From contig JAJZTF010000013.1 of assembly GCA_021821945.1 (NCBI GenBank), forward strand, positions 19,572 to 83,571: a stretch of 64,000 nucleotides of DNA, written 5' to 3'. The position numbers and the translations under genes are program-made. Shown here one piece after another: positions 39,243 to 48,506 of this stretch (position 1 is its first letter; the number at the start of each line of letters is the position of its first letter). Below the pieces are notes generated by a model that was given only the letters and a program-made list of their open reading frames with translations, had not been told where the DNA came from and searched no databases. The stretch comes from Pseudomonadota bacterium (lineage in GTDB: Bacteria; Pseudomonadota; Gammaproteobacteria; Burkholderiales; Gallionellaceae).

Positions 39243-39871
39243 GGCGGACGATGGCCAAGGCCGCCCTGATGACGGCGCTCAATCTGGGCGCCTTCGCGCT
39301 TTTCGGCACGGCCCTGCTCGCCTTCATCTACAACCAGACTCACGTGCGCATCGCCAGGAGCGTCGAGGAAGAGAAGCTCAAGCTGATCTCCCAGATACTG
39401 CCCGGGAACCTCTACGACAACGACATCATCAGAAACACGAAGGAGATCGCACCCGACCCCCTTCTCGGCAATGAAGGAAATACCACCGTTTACCGGGCAA
39501 CGCTCAAGGGCAGGCCTTCCGTCGCCGTGCTCGAGGCGGTGGCGCCCGACGGCTACAGCGGGAAGATATATATGCTGATCGCGATACGCGAAAACGGGGA
39601 AATCGCCGGCGTGCGCGTGGTGTCACACAAGGAGACGCCGGGCCTTGGCGACTACATCGACATCGCGAAGAGCGACTGGATCAGGGGATTTGATGGCAAA
39701 TCGACGGCGCAGTACAATGACCAGGACTGGAAGGTCAGGAAGGACGGCGGGAAATTCGACTACATGGCGGGTGCGACGATCACTCCGCGCGCCGTCGTGA
39801 AGGCCGTGCACAAGGCATTGCAGTATTTCGCGCTGCACCGCGATCAGCTGTTCGCAGGAGAAATCAGATGA
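39239..39871 (+). CDS. rnfG: Ion-translocating oxidoreductase complex subunit G
   Basis: The 210-residue product has one N-terminal membrane helix (about 9-30) and a periplasmic FMN-binding domain. The covalent FMN site is AGATITPRAV near residue 180. It also has GLGDYIDIAKSDWI. It overlaps rnfD and rnfE by 4 bp each. Confidence 0.96.
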   Translation: MRRTMAKAALMTALNLGAFALFGTALLAFIYNQTHVRIARSVEEEKLKLISQILPGNLYDNDIIRNTKEIAPDPLLGNEGNTTVYRATLKGRPSVAVLEAVAPDGYSGKIYMLIAIRENGEIAGVRVVSHKETPGLGDYIDIAKSDWIRGFDGKSTAQYNDQDWKVRKDGGKFDYMAGATITPRAVVKAVHKALQYFALHRDQLFAGEIR

Positions 39872-40548
39872 GCTATCAGGAATTCAAGGACATCTTCTAC
39901 AACGGGGTATGGAAGCAGAACACCGGCGTCGTCCAGCTGCTCGGCATGTGCCCCATCCTGGCTGTCAGCACCTCGGTCGTCAACGGCGTGAGCCTGGGGT
40001 TGGCCACCACCATCGTGATGGCGCTCTCGAACGCATCCGTCGCATTGATCCGCCAGCTGGTTCCCAACGAGGCGCGCATCCCCGTATTCATCCTGATCAT
40101 CGCCGTGCTGGTCACCGCGATCCAGTATCTGATGAACGCCTATCTCTATTCGCTCTATGTGGTGCTGGGCATCTTCATCCCGCTGATCGTCACGAACTGC
40201 ATCGTGCTGGCGCGCGTCGAGGCGTTTGCGGCCAAGAATCCCGCCTCCCAGTCCGCATTCGACGGCATGGCGATGGGCCTGGGCCTCACCGCAGTGCTCG
40301 CGGTGCTGGGCGGACTTCGCGAGATCATGGGCCACGGCACGCTGCTGTCCGGCATAGACCTGGCGTTCGGCCCGTCCGCAAAGTCTCTCGTGATCACGGT
40401 GCTGCCGGATTATCACGGCTTCCTTTTGGCGATACTGCCGCCCGGCGCCTTCATCACCCTGGGATGCCTGATCGCGGGCAAGAACTGGCTCAACCAGCGC
40501 GCAGAATCCAGACAGGCCCGTGTTGAGCCGGTTGCCTCCGCCGCATGA
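39868..40548 (+). CDS. rnfE: Ion-translocating oxidoreductase complex subunit E
   Basis: The 226-residue membrane protein has six helices and the RnfE/NqrD patterns GVWKQNTGVVQLLGMCPILAVS and LGIFIPLIVTNCIVLARVEAFA. It completes the rnfABCDGE order. Its stop overlaps the nth start by 4 bp. Confidence 0.97.
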   Translation: MSYQEFKDIFYNGVWKQNTGVVQLLGMCPILAVSTSVVNGVSLGLATTIVMALSNASVALIRQLVPNEARIPVFILIIAVLVTAIQYLMNAYLYSLYVVLGIFIPLIVTNCIVLARVEAFAAKNPASQSAFDGMAMGLGLTAVLAVLGGLREIMGHGTLLSGIDLAFGPSAKSLVITVLPDYHGFLLAILPPGAFITLGCLIAGKNWLNQRAESRQARVEPVASAA

Positions 40549-41177
40549 ATGCAGAAAAGCGGCGAGAGATATTTCTCCGATTCAAGGCGGCCAATCCGCA
40601 CCCGACCACAGAGCTCGAGTATTCCACCCCATTCGAGCTCCTGGTGGCGGTGATCCTGTCGGCGCAGGCGACCGACGTCAGCGTGAATGCCGCCACAAGA
40701 ATGCTCTATCCGGTTGCGAACACACCGGAGGCGATGCTCGATCTGGGCGAAGAAAAGCTCTCCCGATACATAGAGCGGATAGGGCTGTACAAGACCAAGG
40801 CCAAGCACGTGATCAAGACCTGCCGCATCCTGGTGGAGCAATATGGCGGCCAGGTGCCAAATACGCGCGAGGCGCTGGAAGCGCTGCCCGGCGTTGGGCG
40901 CAAGACCGCGAACGTGATCCTAAACACCGCATTCGGGGAACCCACGATTGCCGTGGATACGCATATCTTCCGCCTTGCAAACCGCATCAATCTCGCGCCC
41001 GGCAAGACCGTGCTCGAAGTCGAGAAGAAACTGCTCAAGGTGATACCGAAGGAATTCCTGCATGACGCGCATCACTGGCTGATCCTGCACGGCCGCTATG
41101 TCTGCCAGGCGCGCAAGCCGAAGTGCGCGGAATGCCTGATTCGGGATCTCTGCGAATACAAACACAAGGGCGGATGA
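40545..41177 (+). CDS. nth: Endonuclease III
   Basis: The 210-residue bifunctional DNA glycosylase/AP-lyase removes oxidised pyrimidines. It has the helix-hairpin-helix LPGVGRKTANVIL with the catalytic Lys, the Asp in VDTHIFRLANR, and the C-terminal 4Fe-4S Cys set CQARKPKCAECLIRDLC. Being at the end of an rnf operon is the conserved gammaproteobacterial and betaproteobacterial arrangement. Confidence 0.97.
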   Translation: MNAEKRREIFLRFKAANPHPTTELEYSTPFELLVAVILSAQATDVSVNAATRMLYPVANTPEAMLDLGEEKLSRYIERIGLYKTKAKHVIKTCRILVEQYGGQVPNTREALEALPGVGRKTANVILNTAFGEPTIAVDTHIFRLANRINLAPGKTVLEVEKKLLKVIPKEFLHDAHHWLILHGRYVCQARKPKCAECLIRDLCEYKHKGG

Positions 41178-41600
41178 ATGTTCTTCAATCCCTCACGAGA
41201 CGAGGCGAGAAACTTCCTTTTCGAGGCATGGCGCAAGAGAACGTCGAATGAGATCCTGACGCCGCTCGAGGACCTTGCGGCCCAGCTGATCGCAAAGCAC
41301 CCGGAATACTTCTCCGTCTTCGAAGACCCGGAGCGCTACCTCGGGCGCGAATATCTGCCTGAAGCGGGGGAGCCGAATCCCTTCCTTCACCTGATGATGC
41401 ATCTTGCGATCGAGGAGCAGATTTCCATAGACCAGCCGCAGGGAATACGCGCGCATTTCGTTCGCCTGACACATGAGCTCGAGTCCGAGCACGAGGCGCA
41501 GCATCGCATGATGGAGTGCCTAGGCGAAATGATCTGGCGGGCGCAGCGCGATCGCACTGCGCCCGATGCTTCCGTCTATCTCGATTGCCTTGCCAGCTGA
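41178..41600 (+). CDS. DUF1841 family protein
   Basis: The 140-residue helical product matches DUF1841: NPSRDEARNFLFEAWRK at the start, NPFLHLMMHLAIEEQISIDQP in the middle and HRMMECLGEMIWRAQR near the end. Function is unknown. It directly follows nth (stop then ATG), so it is part of the rnf-nth transcript, and it converges with the chemoreceptor gene. Confidence 0.9.
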   Translation: MFFNPSRDEARNFLFEAWRKRTSNEILTPLEDLAAQLIAKHPEYFSVFEDPERYLGREYLPEAGEPNPFLHLMMHLAIEEQISIDQPQGIRAHFVRLTHELESEHEAQHRMMECLGEMIWRAQRDRTAPDASVYLDCLAS

Positions 41601-41604
41601 CGCA

Positions 41605-43683
41605 TCACTTCCTGTTCAGCTGCCTGATCAGGGATTGAAGCTCGGTCGCCGATTTCGATAGCTCGAGCGAAGCATAACGCGCGTCCTCGGCGATGCTCAC
41701 GTTGCTGTTCACGAGATCGGAGATGCTCTCCAGGTTGTGCGACACGTTTTCGCTGGCAACCGACTGCTCCTTCGAGGCTTCGGCGATGCGCTGCGCATTT
41801 TCCGTCACCATGCGGCTGACGTCCATGATCTGTTTCAGCGTCTCGCCGTTCTCGTGGACGATCTTAGATTCCTCCTCGACCTCCCTGATCGCCTCGTGCA
41901 TGGACTCGACCACGCTCTGGCTCACCGCATGGATGTTGCCCACCATGCTTGCGATGTCTGTCGTGCTCGAACCCGTGCGCTCGGCAAGCTTCCTCACCTC
42001 GTCCGCGACCACCGCAAACCCCCTGCCCTGTTCGCCTGCGCGCGCGGCCTCTATCGCCGCATTCAGCGCGAGCAGATTGGTCTGGTCTGCGATCTCCTTG
42101 ATGACTTTGCTGATGTCGCCTATCTTCTGGATGGCCGACTTCAGGTTGTCTATCGCATCGCTCGATGAGCGCACCGCCTTGACCACCTTGGATGCCGAGA
42201 GCACAGCCAGCTCCATGCGCCTGTTGCTTTCCTCTATCATGCCCTGGGAACTGGTTGCGGCGCCTGCGGAATCCCTGGCATCCTGAGCGACCTGGGAGAC
42301 GGACCTGCTGAAATCCTCCATGCTGCTCGTGATCTGCTGGATGTTGCTGCGCTGATTCGACGACTGCTCGGCCACCCTGACCACCTTCTCGTCGAGCTCG
42401 GTGCTGTGCTCCATGATGATGGATGCCGCAAGCTCCATCTCGTCCAGCATGACCTGGATCTGGGACTGCATGACCTGAAGCTTGCAGTAAAGTATCCCCG
42501 GTTCATCCCGCCCCGAGATGTCGATGTCGTTTGCAAGGTTGCCTTCTATCACGCCCTCGAACTGCTTCTCCATGCCGACCAGCGGGCGCTCGACAAACCG
42601 CTTGAATCCGAACCTCATCACCAGGAAGATGAAAAGCTGGATGCCGATCTGCGATCCTATCAGCGTGATCAAGAGATTGTGCAGATGCGCGTATTCTCCG
42701 GTCAGATCGAGAGTGATGTCGGATGCGCCATTCGAGCTCCCCACTTCGACCGCATGACAGCTAAGGCAGTCCGTGCCGTGAAAGGCATGGGATTCGATGT
42801 AGGGCGTGATCGCACGGAAGAGGAGCTTGTCGCCCACCTTTTCCTGGCTGAAGCTGGGAATAGACTTTCCGGCCCTGACCGATGCCTCTATCGTCTCCTT
42901 GACCAGGGGATCATCCAGATGCTCTTCCGGCAACCCGGGACCGAACTGTCTGACCACCTGCTCTGTGCGTACCAGGCGAAGCGACGTGAGATGCTGGCCC
43001 TCCATGATCTTGCGGATCATCAGCTTGCGGTTTTCCGGTTCGCTGATCTGCCCTGTCACCATCAGCATGTTCGCGCTGTCTATCACCTGCATCGCAGTCG
43101 CCTCCGAGCGCTGCCTTGCATGCTCCAGCATGGTCGATTTCATCTCCCCGTAGAGCAGATAGGTCGCGCCTGCCAGGACGATGAAAAGTACGGGCTGTAT
43201 GAATAGCTGCAGCTTCAGGTTCAAGGAGAGGTTCCTGAACCTGAACTTGTCGAACCTGGAGCCTATCGCAGCACCTGTCTCATTAAGCTTCCTGTACAGC
43301 GCCTCCGCCTCGCTTATCTCCTCCCTGGAAGGCTTGTGCCTGACGGAAATATATCCGACCACCTTGCCATTCTCGCTGATCGGGGATACCAGCGCCTTCA
43401 CCCAGTAATAGTCGCCATTCTTGCAGCGGTTCTTCACGATGCCGCGCCATGGCAGTCCCGAAAACAGCGTATCCCACAGCCACTTGAATGCCTGGGGCGG
43501 CATGTCGGGGTGGCGCACGATGTTGTGGCTCTTGCCGACGAGCTCCTCCCTAGAAAACCCGCTTATTTCGACAAACGCATCGTTTGCATAGGTGATGATG
43601 CCCTTGAGATCGGTTTTTGAAACGAGCAGCATGCCTTCCGGAAGCAAATGCTCATGCTGCGTGACCGGCTGATTGTTCTTCAA
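41605..43683 (-). CDS. Methyl-accepting chemotaxis protein with Aer-type PAS and periplasmic c-heme motif
   Basis: The start chosen is a TTG at 43683 preceded by GGGGGA at good spacing. The 692-residue receptor has a cytoplasmic PAS (about 15-120; [11 protein letters not shown] as in Aer), a membrane helix (about 158-178), a periplasmic domain with a CLSCH heme motif (bases 42754-42768), a second helix (about 337-360), HAMP and a signalling domain with the hairpin [28 protein letters not shown]. The heme motif suggests redox or gas sensing, and PAS may bind FAD; both are inference. Confidence 0.9.
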   Translation of the reverse strand: MKNNQPVTQHEHLLPEGMLLVSKTDLKGIITYANDAFVEISGFSREELVGKSHNIVRHPDMPPQAFKWLWDTLFSGLPWRGIVKNRCKNGDYYWVKALVSPISENGKVVGYISVRHKPSREEISEAEALYRKLNETGAAIGSRFDKFRFRNLSLNLKLQLFIQPVLFIVLAGATYLLYGEMKSTMLEHARQRSEATAMQVIDSANMLMVTGQISEPENRKLMIRKIMEGQHLTSLRLVRTEQVVRQFGPGLPEEHLDDPLVKETIEASVRAGKSIPSFSQEKVGDKLLFRAITPYIESHAFHGTDCLSCHAVEVGSSNGASDITLDLTGEYAHLHNLLITLIGSQIGIQLFIFLVMRFGFKRFVERPLVGMEKQFEGVIEGNLANDIDISGRDEPGILYCKLQVMQSQIQVMLDEMELAASIIMEHSTELDEKVVRVAEQSSNQRSNIQQITSSMEDFSRSVSQVAQDARDSAGAATSSQGMIEESNRRMELAVLSASKVVKAVRSSSDAIDNLKSAIQKIGDISKVIKEIADQTNLLALNAAIEAARAGEQGRGFAVVADEVRKLAERTGSSTTDIASMVGNIHAVSQSVVESMHEAIREVEEESKIVHENGETLKQIMDVSRMVTENAQRIAEASKEQSVASENVSHNLESISDLVNSNVSIAEDARYASLELSKSATELQSLIRQLNRK

Positions 43684-43798
43684 TTTGCATTCCCCCAAGT
43701 GGCAGCGGGTCTCTCGCCCGGCGCCTTGATGTTCAACGTGATATACCCTTATCGGCAATCCGCCATATTACTTTAATAGTCACGACGAGGATAAAAAA

Positions 43799-43820
43799 AA
43801 TCCCTCGCAAGCGAGGGATT
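43799..43820 (-). terminator. Rho-independent terminator of the small membrane-peptide gene
   Basis: On the minus strand an inverted repeat with 10-base arms (AATCCCTCGC and GCGAGGGATT, two-base loop) is followed by T8. It lies 60 bp after the stop of the 36-codon gene. Confidence 0.85.
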
Positions 43821-43880
43821 GGGAACGCGATCGTTGAAATCTCAACCGTCAGGTTGCATGGGACATGAAGCGCCGGTGGA

Positions 43881-43991
43881 TCAGTAGCGTGGCGCGGGAG
43901 ATCCGCTGAACAGGATCATCAGCACCAATACAATGTATGGCGAAAAAACGAATAAAACCGACAATGCACCTACCATTCCGACATCTTGCAT
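43881..43991 (-). CDS. Small membrane peptide (36 aa) with FNR-type promoter
   Basis: A 36-codon gene with ATG at 43991, a perfect GGAGG eight bases upstream and TGA at 43881. The peptide has a short acidic start (MQDVGMVGA), one hydrophobic helix (about residues 7-29) and a polar end SGSPAPRY, so it should be a single-pass inner-membrane peptide. Upstream lie a matching -10 and a perfect FNR box, and downstream a strong terminator, so it is a complete one-gene transcript. I recognise no family. By analogy with CydX or CcoQ-like peptides it could be an accessory of an oxygen-limited respiratory complex; that is inference. Confidence 0.7.
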   Translation of the reverse strand: MQDVGMVGALSVLFVFSPYIVLVLMILFSGSPAPRY

Positions 43992-44036
43992 TCTGACATC
44001 CTCCACAATGAACTTGGCAAAGCCGCCGGAACCAAG

Positions 44037-44042
44037 GATATA
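44037..44042 (-). promoter_or_regulatory. -10 element of the FNR-type promoter
   Basis: TATATC on the minus strand starts 20 bp downstream of the FNR box. This puts the box centre at about -41.5 from the predicted start near 44028, the class II FNR geometry. Confidence 0.6.
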
Positions 44043-44062
44043 GCCCCGCCTTCACCGGAATA

Positions 44063-44076
44063 TTGATCCAGATCAA
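44063..44076 (-). promoter_or_regulatory. FNR/ANR-type binding site
   Basis: TTGATCCAGATCAA is a perfect match to the FNR consensus TTGAT-N4-ATCAA. It is placed for activation of the 36-codon gene on the minus strand. The divergent HDOD-kinase gene starts 87 bp on the other side and could be influenced too, but no class II -10 is seen there. Confidence 0.75.
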
Positions 44077-44162
44077 TTTTTGGCAAAAAAAAACCTTTTT
44101 TAACGCATTTTTCATGGTCATTGTGTTATCGTTATAGCGGGGGAGATTCCAAATAGCCTCAA

Positions 44163-46334
44163 ATGCAATCTCGTTTAGAGGGCAACGCAGGGGGAATCGG
44201 TGCTGCACATAGCTGGATGCACCTGGTAAAAATGCAAAGAGCTGATCAGTCTATTCGCAACAAACTGCTGGTGGCGCGTCTGCCGGTCATGCCGCAGATA
44301 CTCTCGAAACTGCTCGCTCTCTGCCAGAGGGACGAGATCGGGGTGGGGGAGCTTGCCAAGCTCATCGCGCATGATGCAGGCATGGCGGTCAAGGTCTTGA
44401 ACGTCGCAAACGGCGCCGCCTATAACCGGAACAACCGGAAGATAGGCCTGATGCAGGCGCTCAACGTGCTCGGCGTCGAAATGACCAAGACGCTGGTGAT
44501 CAGTGAATCGATATTTCAGACTTTCAACAGCCTATCCCCTGGCGTCGAACTCGAGGGCTTCTGGGCTCATGCGCTGAAGACCGCGGTGATTGCCCGGGAG
44601 CTCGCAAGGAAAATGTCCTATCCCCACAGCGAGGAAGCCTATCTCGCAGGGCTTTTGCACGATGTCGGGCGCCTGGCTCTTCTGGGCACAGGCGGCTATG
44701 GGTCGAATTTCATGGCGAGGGATGACGAGCATCTGTGCTCGGTCGAGATGAGCTCGATGGGCATGACCCATGCAGAAGCCGGCGCATGGCTGATCGAGCG
44801 CTGGAACCTCGACTCCTTCATGGCCGACAGCGTGCGCTACCACCACGAACCCATAGGGCGCCTGAAATCCGCCCATCCCCTGATCCGCCTGTTGTGCCTG
44901 GCGCACCTCCTGAGCAGCCACAGGACAGATGCGCTGGAAGGGATGGGGGAAATTTGCGGCATTAGCGACGAAGAGCTCAAGGCAATCCTGGATGCCGTGG
45001 AAGCCCAGACCAGGACAGCCGCCGCCTATTTCGGCATCAGCCTTGGCGAAGCCGCAGCCCCCGCCGCCGAATATTCCCCGCCTGCGAAGTCCGAGGACAA
45101 GAGGCAGGCAAGGCTGGCCGACGAAGTCAGGAACGCATCGCTGGTGTCCGCAGCCGCCCAGTCCTTTTCCCGCTGCAGCGGACGCGAACTGCTCGAGACG
45201 ATCGCACGCACCGCATGCGTGCTGTTCAATTTCGACGACACGCTGCTGCTGCTGAACCATGCAAAAGCGCTCACAGGTGTTCCCGTCACCGAAAACCAGC
45301 AGCGCATCAGCGAAATCTCCATCCCCCTGACCGACGAAAGCGCGGCCGCGGAGTCGGTGCAGAAGCGCCAGATCACCTTCATCAGGCGCGACGACTCACT
45401 GAGCATCGTTGACCAGCAGCTCCTGCGCAGCATGAAAACGGAATATCTCGTTTACATGCCATTGATCGCCGAACAGTCCTGCCTGGGCGTCCTGGCGGGG
45501 GGGCTTTCAGCTCCGCAGGCAGCCGAGCTGTGGGACAGCGAACGCTTCTTGAAGGCCTATGCAACGCAGGCCGCCGCATCGCTGAAATCGGCAACCCAGC
45601 TGAGATCCGAGATCGAGAAGAACATCGCCAAGATAAACAAGGAGCACCAGGAAGCCTCGCGCAAGGTGATCCACGAGGTGAACAATCCGCTTTCCATCAT
45701 CAAGAATTATCTGGGCGTGCTCGACGACAAGATCGCAAGAAACGAGCCCATCGTCGAGGAACTTTCGGTGCTGAATGAAGAGATCGACCGCGTCGGCCGG
45801 ATCGTGGGTTCTCTTGCCAGCCAGGAAGCGGAACCCGAAACCACCGAGATCAACGGCGTGCTGAAGGATGTGGTCCGCCTGTTCTCCATCAGCCGCTATC
45901 TGCCATCCTCGGTGAACATCGTGGTCAATACCGGCGAGAAACCAGAAGAGATCGCATGCGCTGCCGATCCTTTGAAGCAGATCCTCCTCAATCTGATCAA
46001 GAATGCGGTCGAGGCCCTGCCAAACGGCGGCACCATAGAAATCAGGAACAACGGCCGCAGGATCCAGGATGGCCGGGCCTATTGCGAGCTTCGCATCAGC
46101 GATACCGGGACCGGCATCCCTGCCGAAGTGCTGGCCAACCTCTTCTCCCCGGTGAGAAGCAGCAAGCGCGGCGAAAACCGCGGCCTGGGACTCAGCATCA
46201 TCCATGATCTGGTGAAGAAGATCGGAGGCCTCATCAGCTGCGACAGCGGGCCCGCAGGAACCACTTTCACGGTGCTGCTCCCTTCTGCCATCGCGAAGGC
46301 GGAAAATCCGAAATACGCGGCGGCCCAATCATGA
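44163..46334 (+). CDS. HDOD-domain sensor histidine kinase
   Basis: The 723-residue cytoplasmic protein has an HDOD domain (about 30-235, retaining GLLHDVGR at 163-170), a GAF-like region (about 325-475), a dimerisation helix with phospho-His in IHEVNNPLSIIKN (His504), and an ATPase domain with N-box LNLIKNAVEAL (about 609-619), DTGTGIP (647-653) and GLGLSII (674-680). No membrane helices are seen. Its stop overlaps the following response-regulator start by 4 bp, so the two form a pair. HDOD proteins often regulate c-di-GMP or motility networks. The start codon has no strong ribosome site nearby. Confidence 0.9.
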   Translation: MQSRLEGNAGGIGAAHSWMHLVKMQRADQSIRNKLLVARLPVMPQILSKLLALCQRDEIGVGELAKLIAHDAGMAVKVLNVANGAAYNRNNRKIGLMQALNVLGVEMTKTLVISESIFQTFNSLSPGVELEGFWAHALKTAVIARELARKMSYPHSEEAYLAGLLHDVGRLALLGTGGYGSNFMARDDEHLCSVEMSSMGMTHAEAGAWLIERWNLDSFMADSVRYHHEPIGRLKSAHPLIRLLCLAHLLSSHRTDALEGMGEICGISDEELKAILDAVEAQTRTAAAYFGISLGEAAAPAAEYSPPAKSEDKRQARLADEVRNASLVSAAAQSFSRCSGRELLETIARTACVLFNFDDTLLLLNHAKALTGVPVTENQQRISEISIPLTDESAAAESVQKRQITFIRRDDSLSIVDQQLLRSMKTEYLVYMPLIAEQSCLGVLAGGLSAPQAAELWDSERFLKAYATQAAASLKSATQLRSEIEKNIAKINKEHQEASRKVIHEVNNPLSIIKNYLGVLDDKIARNEPIVEELSVLNEEIDRVGRIVGSLASQEAEPETTEINGVLKDVVRLFSISRYLPSSVNIVVNTGEKPEEIACAADPLKQILLNLIKNAVEALPNGGTIEIRNNGRRIQDGRAYCELRISDTGTGIPAEVLANLFSPVRSSKRGENRGLGLSIIHDLVKKIGGLISCDSGPAGTTFTVLLPSAIAKAENPKYAAAQS

Positions 46335-48505
46335 ATGCAGCCCACTCGCTGAATTTTGCAGCAGCGCTCGTCGGCGAGGCTTCCGAGGCAATTCCCAGAA
46401 TCCTGCTCGTGGACGATGAGCCAAGGATGCTGAGCAGCCTCCACGAGCTTTTGAAGCCCTTCAACTTCAAACTCTCCACAGCAGGCAGCGGAAAGGATGC
46501 GATCGAGCAGCTTGAACTTGAAAAGTTCGATCTGGTGCTTCTCGACATGAGGCTGCCCGACATGAGCGGGCTCGACATCATGAGCGCCATCAATGCAAGA
46601 ACGCCTGAAACCGACGTGGTCGTCATCAGCGGAAACACGGATATCGATTCGGCCATCGGCGCGCTAAAGCGCGGCGCATTCGACTACCTCAGGAAACCCT
46701 ATGCCAGGGAAGAGCTCCTGAAGACCGTGGACAATGTCCTGAAGCAGCGATCCCTTGCGGAAAGGCACCGCCAGGTCACGATGCGGCTCGAGAACTCCGA
46801 GAAGAACTATCGCTATCTCGTCGACAACTCCCCGGACATCATCTATGCGCTGGACGAGGAAGGAAAATTCACCTTCGTCAACAACCGGGTTCAGCAGCTG
46901 CTCGGATACACGCGCGAAGAACTGATAGGCCAGCATTATTCCGTGCTGGTCCACGAGGAGGACATCGATCGGGCCAGATATGTCTTTCAGGAAAGAAGGG
47001 TGGGCGAGCGCGCATCGAGCAATGTCGAGCTCCGCCTGAAGTGCCACAAGGCACTGGGCGGCAGCATCACTTTCGAGAATTCGCTGCTCACCATTTCCTT
47101 CAACTCCATGGGCATGTATCTGTCCGACACCCGGAAAAGCAGCGGGGAATATTTTGGCACCTACGGCGTCGCGCGCGACATCACCGAGCGCAAGCGCGCC
47201 GAGGCCCTGATCACCTACCAGGCATATCACGACATCCTGACCGACCTGCCTAACCGGGCGCTGTTCAAGGATCGCCTCGGGCTTTCGATCATACAATGCA
47301 AGCGGAATGACTCGAAGCTTGCGGTGATGTTCATCGATCTCGACCGCTTCAAGCTGGTCAACGACACGATGGGCCATGTCATGGGCGACGAGCTCTTGAG
47401 GCAGGTTGCCATCCGCCTGAAGGGATGCCTGCGGCGCGGGGACACGCTCGCGCGCATCGGCGGCGACGAGTTCATCCTCCTGATGACGGATCTCAAGGAA
47501 AAGCAGGATGCCATCGAGGTTGCGGAAAAATTCCTCAAGTCGCTGCAGCAGCCCTTCCACTTCGGCAGCAATGAGGCGCAGATCTCTGCCAGCATAGGCA
47601 TCGCGCTCTATCCCGATGACGGCGCATCCATAGAGGAGCTGATCCGTCACGCGGATCTCGCGATGTATCACGTGAAGGCGCAAGGAAAGAACGGGCATGG
47701 CTTCTATGACTCATCGATGATAGACGCATCCCATCAGAAGCTCGCACTCGAAAAGGACCTGCGCAAGGCGCTCGAAAGATCCGAGTTCGAGATGCACTAT
47801 CAGCCGCAGGTGGACATCGCCACCGGCCGCATCACGGGTGCCGAGGCGCTGATGCGCTGGCAGCATCCTGTGCGCGGCATGCTGACCCCGGGAGAATTCC
47901 TGCCCTACGCCGAAGAAAACGGGCTCATCGTGCCGATCAGCGAATGGATGCTCGAGACGACGCTCAAACATCTTGCGGCCTGGAACGAGGCAGGCATCAG
48001 CCCGACCAGGCTTTCGATCAATCTCTCCCCCCAATGCCTTGAGCGAGGCTTTCCAAAGAAACTCCAGGAGGCGCTGCTGCGGCATGACATTTCCCCGAGC
48101 CAGCTGGAGGTCGAGATCACCGAGAACATCTGCATCCGCAATCCCAACCAGGCGATAGACCAGCTCAACATGCTGAGCAGGATAGGGGTCAGCGTTGCCA
48201 TAGACGATTTCGGGACCGGCTACTCGTCGCTGGCCTACCTTCAGCGCTTCCCTGTCCACACCCTCAAGATAGACCAGTCCTTCGTGAAGGAGATCCTGTT
48301 CGAGAATACCCGTTCGCCCATCATTCTCGCGATCATCTCGATCGCCAAGGAGCTCGGGCTGAACCTGATCGCGGAAGGAGTGGAGACAGAATTGCAGGCA
48401 GACTATCTCGAAAAAGCAGGCTGCCCCACCATACAGGGATACTACTACCACAGACCGCTCGGACTGGATGCGCTGACCCGCATACTGGTTCAGCAGGCCG
48501 CCTGA
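46331..48505 (+). CDS. Response regulator with PAS, GGDEF and EAL domains
   Basis: The 724-residue protein has a REC domain (about 22-140; DDEP at 28-31, phospho-acceptor Asp72), PAS (about 157-288), GGDEF (about 295-455; GGDEF at 377-381 with the inhibitory RxxD at 368-371) and EAL (about 470-715; EAL at 505-507, DDFGTG at 625-630). Both catalytic domains look intact, so it can make or degrade c-di-GMP. It is likely the target of the overlapping HDOD-kinase. Confidence 0.93.
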   Translation: MNAAHSLNFAAALVGEASEAIPRILLVDDEPRMLSSLHELLKPFNFKLSTAGSGKDAIEQLELEKFDLVLLDMRLPDMSGLDIMSAINARTPETDVVVISGNTDIDSAIGALKRGAFDYLRKPYAREELLKTVDNVLKQRSLAERHRQVTMRLENSEKNYRYLVDNSPDIIYALDEEGKFTFVNNRVQQLLGYTREELIGQHYSVLVHEEDIDRARYVFQERRVGERASSNVELRLKCHKALGGSITFENSLLTISFNSMGMYLSDTRKSSGEYFGTYGVARDITERKRAEALITYQAYHDILTDLPNRALFKDRLGLSIIQCKRNDSKLAVMFIDLDRFKLVNDTMGHVMGDELLRQVAIRLKGCLRRGDTLARIGGDEFILLMTDLKEKQDAIEVAEKFLKSLQQPFHFGSNEAQISASIGIALYPDDGASIEELIRHADLAMYHVKAQGKNGHGFYDSSMIDASHQKLALEKDLRKALERSEFEMHYQPQVDIATGRITGAEALMRWQHPVRGMLTPGEFLPYAEENGLIVPISEWMLETTLKHLAAWNEAGISPTRLSINLSPQCLERGFPKKLQEALLRHDISPSQLEVEITENICIRNPNQAIDQLNMLSRIGVSVAIDDFGTGYSSLAYLQRFPVHTLKIDQSFVKEILFENTRSPIILAIISIAKELGLNLIAEGVETELQADYLEKAGCPTIQGYYYHRPLGLDALTRILVQQAA

Positions 48506-48506
48506 A

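Noticed and set aside
43849..44208. A 119-codon minus-strand frame spanning the FNR box
   Set aside because: It crosses the promoter and overlaps the better-supported 36-codon gene in another frame; its product has no sensible pattern and no ribosome site.
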